64,000 bases of DNA from a bacterium. Lineage in GTDB: Bacteria; Patescibacteriota; Microgenomatia; UBA1406; GWC2-37-13. Location: NCBI GenBank assembly GCA_021789995.1, contig JAJYIQ010000001.1, positions 186,001 to 250,000 of the forward strand. Direction: 5' to 3'. Position numbers and translations under genes: made by a program. The first letter of the stretch is position 1, and every line of letters begins with the position of its first letter. The notes beneath the pieces were generated by a model, which saw only the letters and a program-made list of their open reading frames with translations, was not told the DNA's origin and ran no database searches. This document shows, one piece after another, positions 1 through 8,272 of this stretch.

Positions 1-1177
1 CGATCGGGTCAAACGGATCTTTTTGGCTAGCGAGGATCGCGTATTCCAACAAGTGATGGTAATCCTCCGGCAATTGCCGGTCACCGGCCGTGATTTTATG
101 GGAACAATTACCGGTACGCATCATCTGTAATTCCATTTTATTAAGGGTCAGCGTCCCGGTTTTATCGACGCACAAAGCCGTCGCCGCTCCCAGTGTTTCG
201 ATAGCGGCGGATTTGCGCGTCAAGACTTTGCTTTTGGAAATTCGCCAGGCACCAAGAGCCAAAAATACCACTAAGATTACGCCGAACTCCTCCGGCAGGA
301 CAGCCATACTCAAACTTAAACCGGCCAAAAAACCCTGTAACCAATGGCCGCGGGTCAAACCAAAAATAACGACAACAAGGACGGAAACGAATATACCGGC
401 GATGGCAAATTTTTTGACGATCTGGCCGGTTTCTTTTTGCAACAGGGTATCTTCTTCGGTGATCGATTCCAATGAACGGCCGATTTTCCCCATTTCCGTA
501 TGGATACCGGTGGCAAATACTCTGGCGATGCCGTGTCCCTGGGTGATCATTGTGCCGGAGAAAACTTTGAACTCATTATTGATTGTTGTTGCAGGTGTCG
601 CGAGTGAGGTGTCTCTTCGAGAAGCGGATTTCCGGAGTTGCCGGAAGAGCCTCGCAGAAGAGAAGGGATCACGAGCGACAGAATCTGCAACAGCATATTC
701 TCTTTTCATTACCGGCAATGATTCACCCGTCAGTAGCGATTCATCCACCAGAAGATTCGCCGAATAAAGCACTACCGCATCCGCCGGCACCCGGTCGCCT
801 TCCTGCAGAACCAGGATATCATCCCGGACTACTTCCCGGCCGGCGATACGCAACTGCTCCCCGCCACGGATAACAAGCGCCCGCGGGCTGGACAAATCCT
901 TCAGCGCTTCAAGCGCTCTTTCGGTTTTTTGTTCCTGGTAAAAAGTGATGCCGACAACGACGATGACAAAGGATAGTAACATTAAGGCATCCCGCGGTTC
1001 GCCGAGAAACAGGTAGATGATGCCACTGCCGATAATTAGAAGCAGCATCGGCTCGGTGATTACTTCCCATAAGATCACCCAAACACTTTGTTTTTTTTGT
1101 TCTGGCAACTCATTATAACCCTCCGCTTTCAGTTTGTCCGCCGCTTCCTTTTCCGTCAGTCCGGTATATTTTGTCAT
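1..1177 (-). CDS. Cation-transporting P-type ATPase (N-terminal part, runs off window)
   Basis: ATP-driven cation pump of the inner membrane, probably of the Ca2+-type (P2) subfamily. The reading frame is open from ATG at 1177 to the window edge, about 392 residues. It shows an N-terminal cation-ATPase domain, membrane segments near residues 40-80, the actuator motif TGES at 150-153, a PEEF membrane motif near 295 (PEGL in classical Ca2+ pumps) and the phosphorylation motif DKTGTLT with the acceptor Asp at 338. The nucleotide-binding part and C-terminal helices lie beyond the edge. A 34-codon palindromic insert (residues about 163-196) sits just after TGES and keeps the frame. Transported ion cannot be assigned from this part. 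Confidence 0.88.
   Translation of the reverse strand, partial: MTKYTGLTEKEAADKLKAEGYNELPEQKKQSVWVILWEVITEPMLLLIIGSGIIYLFLGEPRDALMLLSFVIVVVGITFYQEQKTERALEALKDLSSPRALVIRGGEQLRIAGREVVRDDILVLQEGDRVPADAVVLYSANLLVDESLLTGESLPVMKREYAVADSVARDPFSSARLFRQLRKSASRRDTSLATPATTINNEFKVFSGTMITQGHGIARVFATGIHTEMGKIGRSLESITEEDTLLQKETGQIVKKFAIAGIFVSVLVVVIFGLTRGHWLQGFLAGLSLSMAVLPEEFGVILVVFLALGAWRISKSKVLTRKSAAIETLGAATALCVDKTGTLTLNKMELQMMRTGNCSHKITAGDRQLPEDYHHLLEYAILASQKDPFDPI
589..690. repeat. In-frame palindromic element inside the ATPase gene
   Basis: A 102-base imperfect palindrome (34 codons). The outer arms are TTGCAGGTGTCGCGAGTGA (589-607) and, at 669-690, its near reverse complement; inner arms TCTCTTC...TTCCGG and CCGGAA...GAAGAGA continue the symmetry to a centre near 640. 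It encodes an Arg/Ser-rich stretch between the TGES motif and the conserved VFSGT segment of the pump, where related pumps have a short loop. This looks like insertion of a mobile palindrome that preserved the frame. Confidence 0.7.
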
Positions 1178-1184
1178 TACTATC

Positions 1185-1190
1185 ATTATA
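1185..1190 (-). promoter_or_regulatory. -10 box of the P-type ATPase gene
   Basis: TATAAT on the minus strand, 7 bases before the ATG at 1177. Transcription would start at or within a base or two of the start codon (leaderless). No convincing -35 box is seen. Confidence 0.55.
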
Positions 1191-1375
1191 CTCGATAAAC
1201 TACTTCTTACGCTCCGCTTACATAATTTTTACATTTCTATTACTGCACTTTTATCACCATCTGATATTTTATTGGAATGTCGCAGTTACGGTCAACACTG
1301 ATCAATCTGATGATTCTTATCCTGCAGTTTGGTCCTCTCCTGATACTGGTGGTCGATATTTTTGTCTGACCGGAG

Positions 1376-2509
1376 TTATTTCTTTCTCAAAAAAGCGGGG
1401 ATATCGAATTCGTTTTTATCGTCAATAAATTCCTCGTCGTCACCTAGCAGTTCCTGATCGTCCGACAACTCCTTTTTTCCTTCAATAGCCGACTTGTTTG
1501 GCGGCGGTTCGAACGTTTTCTTTTCTTCCTTAGTAAAGCGGAAAAACTTTAACTTGCTGTCGTCGAACTTGGTGGCGATAAGCGTCACTTTTATCTGGTC
1601 GACCATTTTATCGTCGATGACGGCACCAAAAATAATATCGGCGTCGGGGTCGACACTTTTGGCAATGATCGAAGCGGCTTCATCAATTTCGTTCATCGTC
1701 AGATCCGGACCTCCGACCACATTGAAAAGGACCCCCTTGGCCCCGTCTATCGACACATCCAGAAGCGGTGACGAAATCGCCTGCTTTATGGCCATCATCG
1801 CCCGTTTGTCGCCGCTTCCCACTCCGATTCCCATGAGAGCGGTACCGGCGTTATTCATTACTGTCTTGACATCAGCAAAATCGACGTTAATTAAACCCGG
1901 CGTCGTAATGAGTTCGGCGATACCCTTAACTCCCTGATGCAAAACCGAATCGATCCGCCTGAAAGCTTCTAATATCGGCGTTTTTTTGTCAATGATCGAT
2001 AAAATCCGCTGATTGGGGACGACTATCAGCGTATCCACTTTTTCCTTCAGTTTCTGCGCGCCGTCATCAGCGACAAACTTCCTTTTACTGCCTTCAAAAT
2101 CAAACGGTTTGGTGACAACGGCCACCGTCAGCGCTCCGGTTTCCCGGGCCACCTCGGCAATGACCGGTGATGCGCCTGTGCCGCTGCCGCCACCCTCACC
2201 GCAGGTAATAAATACCATGTCGGCGCCGCTCAGCTCTTCCTTCAACCGCTCCCGCGATTCCTCCGCTGCCTGGCGACCGACTTCCGGATCGCCACCGCTT
2301 CCTAATCCTTTGGTTAAATTTTCCCCGATCTGAATTTTGACGGTGGCTTTATTATTCAACAGTGCCTGGGCGTCGGTATTAACGGCCACAAATTCGACAC
2401 CGGAGATGCCGCCTTCGGAAATCATTGAACTGATGGCGTTTCCGCCACCGCCGCCAATACCAATCACTTTAATCCTTGCTGCCTGTCCCGCCCGTGGTTT
2501 GACTAACAT
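1376..2509 (-). CDS. ftsZ: Cell division GTPase FtsZ
   Basis: Tubulin-like GTPase that forms the cytokinetic ring. The 377-residue protein has the N-terminal glycine-rich loop (GIGGGGGNA, residues 17-25), the tubulin signature as GGGSGTG (106-112; usually GGGTGTG), the T7 catalytic loop NVDFADVK, and a variable acidic linker ending in the conserved FtsA/anchor-binding tail DIPAFLRKK. It is the last gene of the dcw cluster, 13 bases after ftsA. A TAAAAT box (2517-2522) lies 7 bases before its ATG, so a separate internal promoter is likely. Confidence 0.98.
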   Translation of the reverse strand: MLVKPRAGQAARIKVIGIGGGGGNAISSMISEGGISGVEFVAVNTDAQALLNNKATVKIQIGENLTKGLGSGGDPEVGRQAAEESRERLKEELSGADMVFITCGEGGGSGTGASPVIAEVARETGALTVAVVTKPFDFEGSKRKFVADDGAQKLKEKVDTLIVVPNQRILSIIDKKTPILEAFRRIDSVLHQGVKGIAELITTPGLINVDFADVKTVMNNAGTALMGIGVGSGDKRAMMAIKQAISSPLLDVSIDGAKGVLFNVVGGPDLTMNEIDEAASIIAKSVDPDADIIFGAVIDDKMVDQIKVTLIATKFDDSKLKFFRFTKEEKKTFEPPPNKSAIEGKKELSDDQELLGDDEEFIDDKNEFDIPAFLRKK

Positions 2510-2522
2510 AGGCTATATTTTA

Positions 2523-3779
2523 TCACGGAATAAATTGTTTAACGAAATCTTTGAATTTTCCGACCGAACCGCCTAAGGAAAAATCCTTCCAGATTTTATT
2601 AAAATTTTTTATACCGTTATCGCCGGTTGACAGATGATTCATACCATACATTAATAAGCCGACCGTCGTCGCAAATTGGGGATCGGTGATCTCGTCCACC
2701 AATCCGGTTATTTTGTCCGGTACGCCGACACGGATCGGCAAACCGATTACTTTTTTGCCGGTTTCCAGCATACCGACAGTCAATGCCCCGCCGCCTGTTA
2801 TCACCAATCCCGAAGGAATACTTTGACCAAAATTGCTTTTCTCGATTTCTTCAAAAATCAACTTATAGATCTCTTCCAAACGCGGGGCGATGACTCCATC
2901 AACGACCGATTTAAGGGAAACATCGTTCACATTCTCCGGCAGGCTAAGGCTGCCCAGATCGATTGACTGGCCGGGTTTCTTTTTCGCGTTGACTTTTCCC
3001 AGCATCAGTTTGATTTTTTCCGCCGAATCAAGCGATACTCTCAAACCGACGGCAATATCGTTCGTGATATGCCGGGCGCCGATCGGAATCGAGGACGAAT
3101 GCGACAGCGCTCCTTCGACATAAATGCAGATATCGATTTTTCCACCTCCGATATCAATCAAGACCACACCTAATTCTTTTTCGGTACTGGACAGAACGGC
3201 TTCCGCCGATGCCAGGCCGGCAAAAACAAACCCCTGATTGGCAATTCCCAGATCGTTCAATACCCGGTCGATATTTTTTAAATTGGTATGGGAAGCGGTA
3301 ATAATATGCGTTTCCACTTCGAGCCGGACACCGCTCATGCCGATGGCGTTGCGGATCCCCGACTGGCCGTCGACGATATAATCACGCGGCGACACCTCGA
3401 TCACATGCCGGGTGGAGGAAAGGGAAATGGCGGAGGCGGCGTCGATCACCCGCACCACATCATCTTCGACGATTTCCCCCTGTGGGTTGGATACGGCAAC
3501 AATGCCGTGTGAATTCAAAGAAGCAATATGTGGACCACCGACGGAAACATAAGCACTGTTTAGCTTGTGGCCGGCCATCCGTTCCGCTTTTTCGACACTC
3601 TCCTCGACCGCGGCTGTCACTTCGCCAATATCAACAATCAGCCCTTTTTTTACTCCCCGGGAATTAGTGGTATTAAAACCGATGATTTTCAGTTCGGTAC
3701 TGTCGGCCGGCTGGATGCCGACAACGGTCGCGATTTTCGAACTGCCGATATCGACACCGCAAATCAGTTTGTCAGACAT
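2523..3779 (-). CDS. ftsA: Cell division protein FtsA
   Basis: Actin-like ATPase that tethers FtsZ to the membrane and recruits divisome proteins. The 418 residues start with the phosphate-1 motif VDIGSSKIATVVG, contain the SHS2/1C insertion, the phosphate-2 motif VLIDIGGGKIDI near residue 205 and the adenosine motif VITGGGALTVG near 325. The end, FVKQFIP, resembles the short amphipathic membrane-targeting helix of FtsA. It starts 3 bases after the ftsQ stop and directly precedes ftsZ, the usual pairing. Confidence 0.97.
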   Translation of the reverse strand: MSDKLICGVDIGSSKIATVVGIQPADSTELKIIGFNTTNSRGVKKGLIVDIGEVTAAVEESVEKAERMAGHKLNSAYVSVGGPHIASLNSHGIVAVSNPQGEIVEDDVVRVIDAASAISLSSTRHVIEVSPRDYIVDGQSGIRNAIGMSGVRLEVETHIITASHTNLKNIDRVLNDLGIANQGFVFAGLASAEAVLSSTEKELGVVLIDIGGGKIDICIYVEGALSHSSSIPIGARHITNDIAVGLRVSLDSAEKIKLMLGKVNAKKKPGQSIDLGSLSLPENVNDVSLKSVVDGVIAPRLEEIYKLIFEEIEKSNFGQSIPSGLVITGGGALTVGMLETGKKVIGLPIRVGVPDKITGLVDEITDPQFATTVGLLMYGMNHLSTGDNGIKNFNKIWKDFSLGGSVGKFKDFVKQFIP

Positions 3780-3782
3780 AAT

Positions 3783-4505
3783 TCAAAACTTAACTACCGG
3801 TTTTTCAAATCTTAAATCCAGGCTTTTAAACGCTTTGCCATCGATCTTAAACTGCCTCACGATTTGCTCCAATTCATAATCCTGCAACTGTATACTTTTC
3901 TCAGTAGTAAATACTATCTGCCGGTTATCTAATTTACATAGTATCATATCGGCACCGTTAATATCAACCTGATCAACGATCATATTTAAATCATTCATCG
4001 TTTTGATAAAATGCAGGGCAAAACTCATATCCTGGAAATTGATCCAGTCGCCGACCACAAACATATAACGGTTTAGTTTTTGATAGTAATGGATAATCGG
4101 TAATGATAATGAATTCCGGGACGAACGGGATAAAATCCGGCCGTCTTCCGACAGGAAAAGATAACCGTCACCGTTATCAATGACCGCCAGCGGTTTATAC
4201 AGGCTGATTTTGACAACCACCGTCCGGGGATAAATTTTAGTTACCGTTGCTTCTTTAACTTCCGGATTTTGCTTCTTTAAAGTTTTGGCCATTTCATCCG
4301 TCGAAAGAAGAATCAGGTTTGAATGGCGGTAATCTTCTAAGCCGAAAATTGTTCCCGCTTTATCCGGACTGTCGACGATGATATTGATTACACTGAAATA
4401 TTTATCAGCAAAGATAAGTATCAGGAATAAAATTATCGCCAGAACCACACTTGTTAGATATTTAAGCTTGCGTGAAGATTTCATTGACGATATATTCGGC
4501 CGCAT
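3783..4505 (-). CDS. ftsQ: Cell division protein FtsQ/DivIB
   Basis: Bitopic divisome protein that scaffolds FtsL and the septal synthase. The protein has a short basic N-terminus, one membrane helix (about residues 17-33), then an extracytoplasmic POTRA-like region and beta domain; a phrase typical of the family is NPEVKEATVTKIYPRTVVVKI near residue 80. The 240 residues assume the ATG at 4505, which overlaps murG by 44 bases; an ATG at 4484 (MKSSRKLKYL) gives a neater N-terminus. Sequence conservation in this family is low, so the position between murG and ftsA carries weight. Confidence 0.9.
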   Translation of the reverse strand: MRPNISSMKSSRKLKYLTSVVLAIILFLILIFADKYFSVINIIVDSPDKAGTIFGLEDYRHSNLILLSTDEMAKTLKKQNPEVKEATVTKIYPRTVVVKISLYKPLAVIDNGDGYLFLSEDGRILSRSSRNSLSLPIIHYYQKLNRYMFVVGDWINFQDMSFALHFIKTMNDLNMIVDQVDINGADMILCKLDNRQIVFTTEKSIQLQDYELEQIVRQFKIDGKAFKSLDLRFEKPVVKF

Positions 4506-5571
4506 TTTTTTTATATAATTGGTGTAACGAATGGAAATTTGTTCGGTAACGATTGATATTGGTACTGATTTTATCCACTAATATTAATAGCGTCCTTGAA
4601 TCATCCGTTTGATGAAAAACCTCACCGGTACCCGCCTCGCTAAAAATCCTGGCCTGAAGTTCCTGTTCCCCGTTGGCCGACCACGGTAACGGAATAAAAA
4701 TTGCCGGTTTGTTTAACGCCGTTAATTCAAAAAAAGTGTTAGCGCCCGCCCGGCCGATAACCAAATCGGCTGTATGGAATACATATCCCAATTCATCGTC
4801 GAAGAAATGTTTTACCAGATAATAACGGTTTGCCAATTCCTTTGGCAACCTGTCTTTTATTTTCAATAAATCTTCATAATCATGATATTCTTTTGTTTCC
4901 CCGGTCTGATGAATAACAATATAACGATTCAACAATTTAACAATTATTTCTTTAATAATTTGATTAATGCTGTGTGATCCTAACGATCCGCCGGTAATAT
5001 AAATCACCGGCTGGCTTTTTACGATAGCAAACGGTTTCTTATCGATTTTTAGAACTGCCATTCGTACTGGATTGCCGGTGACGGTTGTTTTACCGGCCGG
5101 GAAAAATTTGGCCGCTTCGTCAAACGATAAGTAAACTTTTCGGGAAAACCGGGCGATAATCCGGTTGGCCAAGCCCGGGCTGATTGTTTGCTCATGGGTA
5201 TAAACGGGAATATGAAACAGATAACTCCAGAAAGCAATCGGCAGTCCGATATAGCCGCCGAAAGTCATGACCGCTTCCGGCTTCTCCCGGGAAACAATCA
5301 GATACGCATTGATAAATCCGCCAGGAATTTTGAGCAGGCTTTTAACCGAGTGCCAATTAAGCAACCGGCTGAACCGGCCGCTTTGCAAAGTGATAAACGG
5401 GATATTTCTTTTGATAATTTCCTTATATTCCAATGATAAAGTTTGCTCCGAATCGATGGCGTATTTGCGTCCGACGAAGATAAGGTCGGGAGTGGCATTT
5501 TTTTGCTTCGCCAATTCCTCGATGATGGCCAACGCCGGCGCCAGATGACCACCGGTCAACATTAATTTCAT
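4462..5571 (-). CDS. murG: MurG, lipid II-forming N-acetylglucosaminyltransferase
   Basis: Membrane-associated GT28 enzyme that adds GlcNAc from UDP-GlcNAc to lipid I, giving lipid II. It shows the N-terminal loop LTGGHLAPALA, the linker ITGGSLGSHSINQ near residue 195 and the donor-binding motif GRAGANTFFELTALNKPAI near 285. I place the start at the ATG at 5571 (369 residues): the frame stays open upstream to 5634, but those codons fall inside a palindromic repeat and precede the conserved first strand. A TATAAT box lies 6 bases before this ATG. Confidence 0.96.
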   Translation of the reverse strand: MKLMLTGGHLAPALAIIEELAKQKNATPDLIFVGRKYAIDSEQTLSLEYKEIIKRNIPFITLQSGRFSRLLNWHSVKSLLKIPGGFINAYLIVSREKPEAVMTFGGYIGLPIAFWSYLFHIPVYTHEQTISPGLANRIIARFSRKVYLSFDEAAKFFPAGKTTVTGNPVRMAVLKIDKKPFAIVKSQPVIYITGGSLGSHSINQIIKEIIVKLLNRYIVIHQTGETKEYHDYEDLLKIKDRLPKELANRYYLVKHFFDDELGYVFHTADLVIGRAGANTFFELTALNKPAIFIPLPWSANGEQELQARIFSEAGTGEVFHQTDDSRTLLILVDKISTNINRYRTNFHSLHQLYKKNAAEYIVNEIFTQA

Positions 5572-5577
5572 ATTGAT

Positions 5578-5583
5578 ATTATA
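5578..5583 (-). promoter_or_regulatory. -10 box of murG
   Basis: TATAAT on the minus strand, exactly 6 bases upstream of the chosen murG ATG. It supports both the internal start and leaderless transcription. It lies just beyond the palindromic element that separates murG from ftsW. Confidence 0.5.
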
Positions 5584-5590
5584 TGCGCCT

Positions 5591-5700
5591 TTGTCATCCC
5601 GAGCAAGCGTAACGCGCCAACGGACTTCTTTCATAAAATGCTGACATTAAGGGATTTCCCGACTCCGTACCGCTTCGCGCGACTTCGCTCGCAATGATAA
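5591..5700. repeat. Palindromic intergenic element (GAGCGAAG family)
   Basis: About 110 bases between ftsW and murG with imperfect terminal inverted arms. TTGTCATCCCGAGCAAGCG at the left matches the reverse complement of the right end (TTATCATTGCGAGCGAAG...). It resembles the dispersed repeats at 35157 and 60464. It may act as a terminator or processing site between ftsW and murG. Confidence 0.65.
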
Positions 5701-5709
5701 AGAAAAGAA

Positions 5710-6807
5710 TTATTTAATTACTTTCACGTTCTTCTCGATACTCATTAAAATCCCGATCATAGCAAAGGAAATAAGTAAATTCGATCCGCCGTACGAAAGG
5801 AAAGGCAGCGGCACGCCGGTCAGAGGAAATAAATTGACAACACCGGCGAGGTTTATTATTATCTGCAGGTTGAAAAAGGCAAAAATCCCGCCGGCCAAAA
5901 GTTTGCCATACCGGTCCGGTGCCAGCCGGACGACATGATACATCTTGTAAATAAGAACCAGATAAAGAATAATCAGAATGCACCCGCCCAAAAATCCAAA
6001 TTCCTCCCCCAGAATGGCAAAGATCGAATCGGTATGGGCTTCCGGCAGAAACAAATACTTTTGCCGGGAAGCGCCGAATCCCTGGCCCAGTATGCCACCG
6101 TTAGATAGCGATATCAATATCTGATTAATGTGATAGGTGATCCCCAGGGGATCAAGTGCCGGATTGAAAAAAGCCAGTAATCGGTTTAAACGGTATGGAG
6201 AAACTTTTATCAGTAAAAAGAAAGCCCCGAACGATACCGGAACCAGTAAAAAAAGATGTAACAAACTGCCCCCGGATAAATAATAAATGATAATGCTCAA
6301 CAAAAAAACAATAATTGCCGTTCCCATATCCGGCTGGAGGATTATCAGTAGAATTAAAAATCCGATCAGTATAAGAAAAGAAAAAAAACGTTTCCGCTCC
6401 TTATGGATGAACCAGGAGGAGAGATAAATAATGACACTGAATTTGGCCAGTTCGGTCGGCTGGATATTGAAAAACCCGAAATCAATCCATCGTCTGGCGC
6501 CCCCGGCCTTGGAGCCAACACCGGGAATAAGGACAACGATAAGAAACATAATCGTCGTCATCATCATGATGAAGGCAAAATAGTAAAGCTTGTGGTAATC
6601 GAAAACGGCAAAAAAAGTCATAATTACCAAGCCCGCTGTCAGCCAGATAATCTGCAAACGCAAATAATGAAAACTGTCGCCGAATTCGGACGCACTGCGG
6701 ACGGCCGATGCTTCGAAAATAAAGAGTAAACCGACCAAAGAAAGAATTATCGGCAACGTCAATAAATGACTAAAAAATTTGTTTTTGACGAACAAACGTT
6801 TAATCAT
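5710..6807 (-). CDS. ftsW: FtsW, SEDS-family lipid II polymerase
   Basis: Polytopic SEDS glycosyltransferase that polymerises lipid II with its partner class B PBP (FtsI here) at the septum. The 365-residue protein has about ten membrane segments, the SEDS phrase GGARRWIDFG followed by IQPTELAK (near residue 110-130), and the C-terminal signature GVPLPFLSYGGSNL near residue 337. RodA is the alternative, but the place between murD and murG and the presence of ftsI in the cluster favour FtsW. Its start overlaps the end of murD by 8 bases. Confidence 0.95.
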   Translation of the reverse strand: MIKRLFVKNKFFSHLLTLPIILSLVGLLFIFEASAVRSASEFGDSFHYLRLQIIWLTAGLVIMTFFAVFDYHKLYYFAFIMMMTTIMFLIVVLIPGVGSKAGGARRWIDFGFFNIQPTELAKFSVIIYLSSWFIHKERKRFFSFLILIGFLILLIILQPDMGTAIIVFLLSIIIYYLSGGSLLHLFLLVPVSFGAFFLLIKVSPYRLNRLLAFFNPALDPLGITYHINQILISLSNGGILGQGFGASRQKYLFLPEAHTDSIFAILGEEFGFLGGCILIILYLVLIYKMYHVVRLAPDRYGKLLAGGIFAFFNLQIIINLAGVVNLFPLTGVPLPFLSYGGSNLLISFAMIGILMSIEKNVKVIK

Positions 6808-8173
6808 TGGACGGATTAGTATTACTGGTATTTATTAAATAATTAACGATTCTGTTGAACTCCCGTCCCCGGTGAAACTCATTGTTATACATGGCAAACG
6901 ACGTCGCGCCGGGGGAAAATAAAACGTAGGCACCGCCGTCTTCGTTTTTCGCCAAACTATACGCTTTGGTCACCGCCTTTTCCAAATCATCGTATACCGG
7001 CGTAATCTTATCGGCAAATTTTTTTTTCAGTAACGGCAGTATTCCATCCGTAAACGACCCTTTAAGCAGAATGATTTTTTTGGCTCCGATTAAATAATCG
7101 ATTAAAGAATCATAAGGCAGGTTTTTTCCCTGACCGCCGAGCATGAGATATACTGGTTTATCGGTAAAAGTATCTAACGCTTTTATGGTCGCGACCGGTG
7201 TCGTTGACGTGGTGTCATTAACGAAAGTAACATTGTTTTTTTGGGCAATTATTTCCTGCCGGAAAGGCAGGCCCTTAAACTGGCATATTATCTTAATGCA
7301 ATTATCCGCATCCAGACCCAATACTTTACCGACGGTAAGGGCCGCCGCCGCATTTTCCCGATTATGTTCGCCCTTTAAAAAAGGCAGCTCCATCGGAAAA
7401 TCGTTTTTGCCGAAATAGACCGCATTTGCAGGAAACGGTTTTAAACCGTTTCCAACGGTTTCGATCAGAGATTTATTCATAATTAAATAATCTCCTTTTT
7501 TTTGGTACATATAAATTGCTCTTTTATCATACAAATAGTCCTCCATACTTTTGTAATAATTCAGGTGGTCGGGATAAAAATTGGTAAAAACGGCGATATG
7601 CGGACTCACTTTTTTCCGCTGAAATCCCGATAATGCCCAGGATGACAGTTCCATCACTACCCAATTGCCAGCGGTTAACATTTTAAGATAATTAATGGTC
7701 GAAATACCGGGTAAACCGCCACCAAGATAAACGGAATAACCGTTTTCCTTCAAGACGGAAAAAATCATTTGTGTCGTCGTCGATTTGCCCCGTGTACCGG
7801 TAATACCGATGATTTTTACCGGACAATTGGCGATAAAAAAAGACAGTTCCATTTCCACCGGAACCCCTTTTTTTTCAGCCGCCGTTATCTCCGGTAAATC
7901 CCAGGGAACCGACGGGCCTTTGAAAATGACATCGGCATTTAAAAAATCATCCAATTGATGTCCGCTTAAATGAAAGGTAATCGGAAACTGTTTGAGCAAA
8001 TTAACTGATGATATTAGTTGCTGATCATTTTTTTTGTCGGTAACGGTCACTTTAGCTCCCAGTTCGGCAAAGAATTTTGCCACCCCAACTCCCCCGCCCT
8101 GAAGGCCGAGGCCGACAACCAGCACTTTTTTGCCGGAATATTGTTTCTTAAGGATCGAAAAAGTATTCTCCAT
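6800..8173 (-). CDS. murD: MurD, UDP-MurNAc-L-alanine:D-glutamate ligase
   Basis: Cytoplasmic ATP-dependent ligase adding D-Glu to UDP-MurNAc-L-Ala. It has an N-terminal Rossmann-like UDP-binding domain (VGLGLQGGGVG), the ATP loop GITGTRGKSTTT near residues 123-134, the central-domain phrase TNFYPDHLNYY and a C-terminal ligase domain. An in-frame TTG one codon earlier is less likely than the ATG at 8173. A TAAAAT box (8181-8186) lies 7 bases upstream of the ATG. A 23-base palindrome lies inside the gene. Confidence 0.96.
   Translation of the reverse strand: MENTFSILKKQYSGKKVLVVGLGLQGGGVGVAKFFAELGAKVTVTDKKNDQQLISSVNLLKQFPITFHLSGHQLDDFLNADVIFKGPSVPWDLPEITAAEKKGVPVEMELSFFIANCPVKIIGITGTRGKSTTTQMIFSVLKENGYSVYLGGGLPGISTINYLKMLTAGNWVVMELSSWALSGFQRKKVSPHIAVFTNFYPDHLNYYKSMEDYLYDKRAIYMYQKKGDYLIMNKSLIETVGNGLKPFPANAVYFGKNDFPMELPFLKGEHNRENAAAALTVGKVLGLDADNCIKIICQFKGLPFRQEIIAQKNNVTFVNDTTSTTPVATIKALDTFTDKPVYLMLGGQGKNLPYDSLIDYLIGAKKIILLKGSFTDGILPLLKKKFADKITPVYDDLEKAVTKAYSLAKNEDGGAYVLFSPGATSFAMYNNEFHRGREFNRIVNYLINTSNTNPSND
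7431..7453. repeat. In-frame palindrome inside murD
   Basis: Perfect 11-base arms GGAAACGGTTT and AAACCGTTTCC around one central T. It encodes a Gly/Asn-Gly-Leu-Lys-Pro-Phe-Pro stretch in the middle of MurD, in a loop region before the conserved KGEHNRENAAAA segment. It is probably a fixed short mobile palindrome. Confidence 0.6.
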
Positions 8174-8272
8174 CAAGTTAATTTTAACAAAATACCTCCC
8201 ATATAGTCGATAGCATAATTTGTGAAAAGTGGGTATTTGAGCGCTCCTTGAATATGCGATCGACTTAGAAAC

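Noticed and set aside
90-767. 225-residue plus-strand open frame opposite the P-type ATPase
   Set aside because: It is the complement of a frame with clear ATPase motifs (TGES, DKTGTLT) and has no family features of its own.
1171-1428. 85-codon plus-strand frame in the ftsZ-ATPase spacer, with a stretch that looks protein-like (TDQSDDSYPAVWSSPD)
   Set aside because: No promoter or start context, it runs into the ftsZ 3' end, and no homologue is recognised. It may be a remnant but cannot be supported.
5572-5634. N-terminal extension of MurG by 21 residues
   Set aside because: The extension is encoded by the palindromic repeat and crosses the TATAAT box; conserved MurG sequence begins at 5571.
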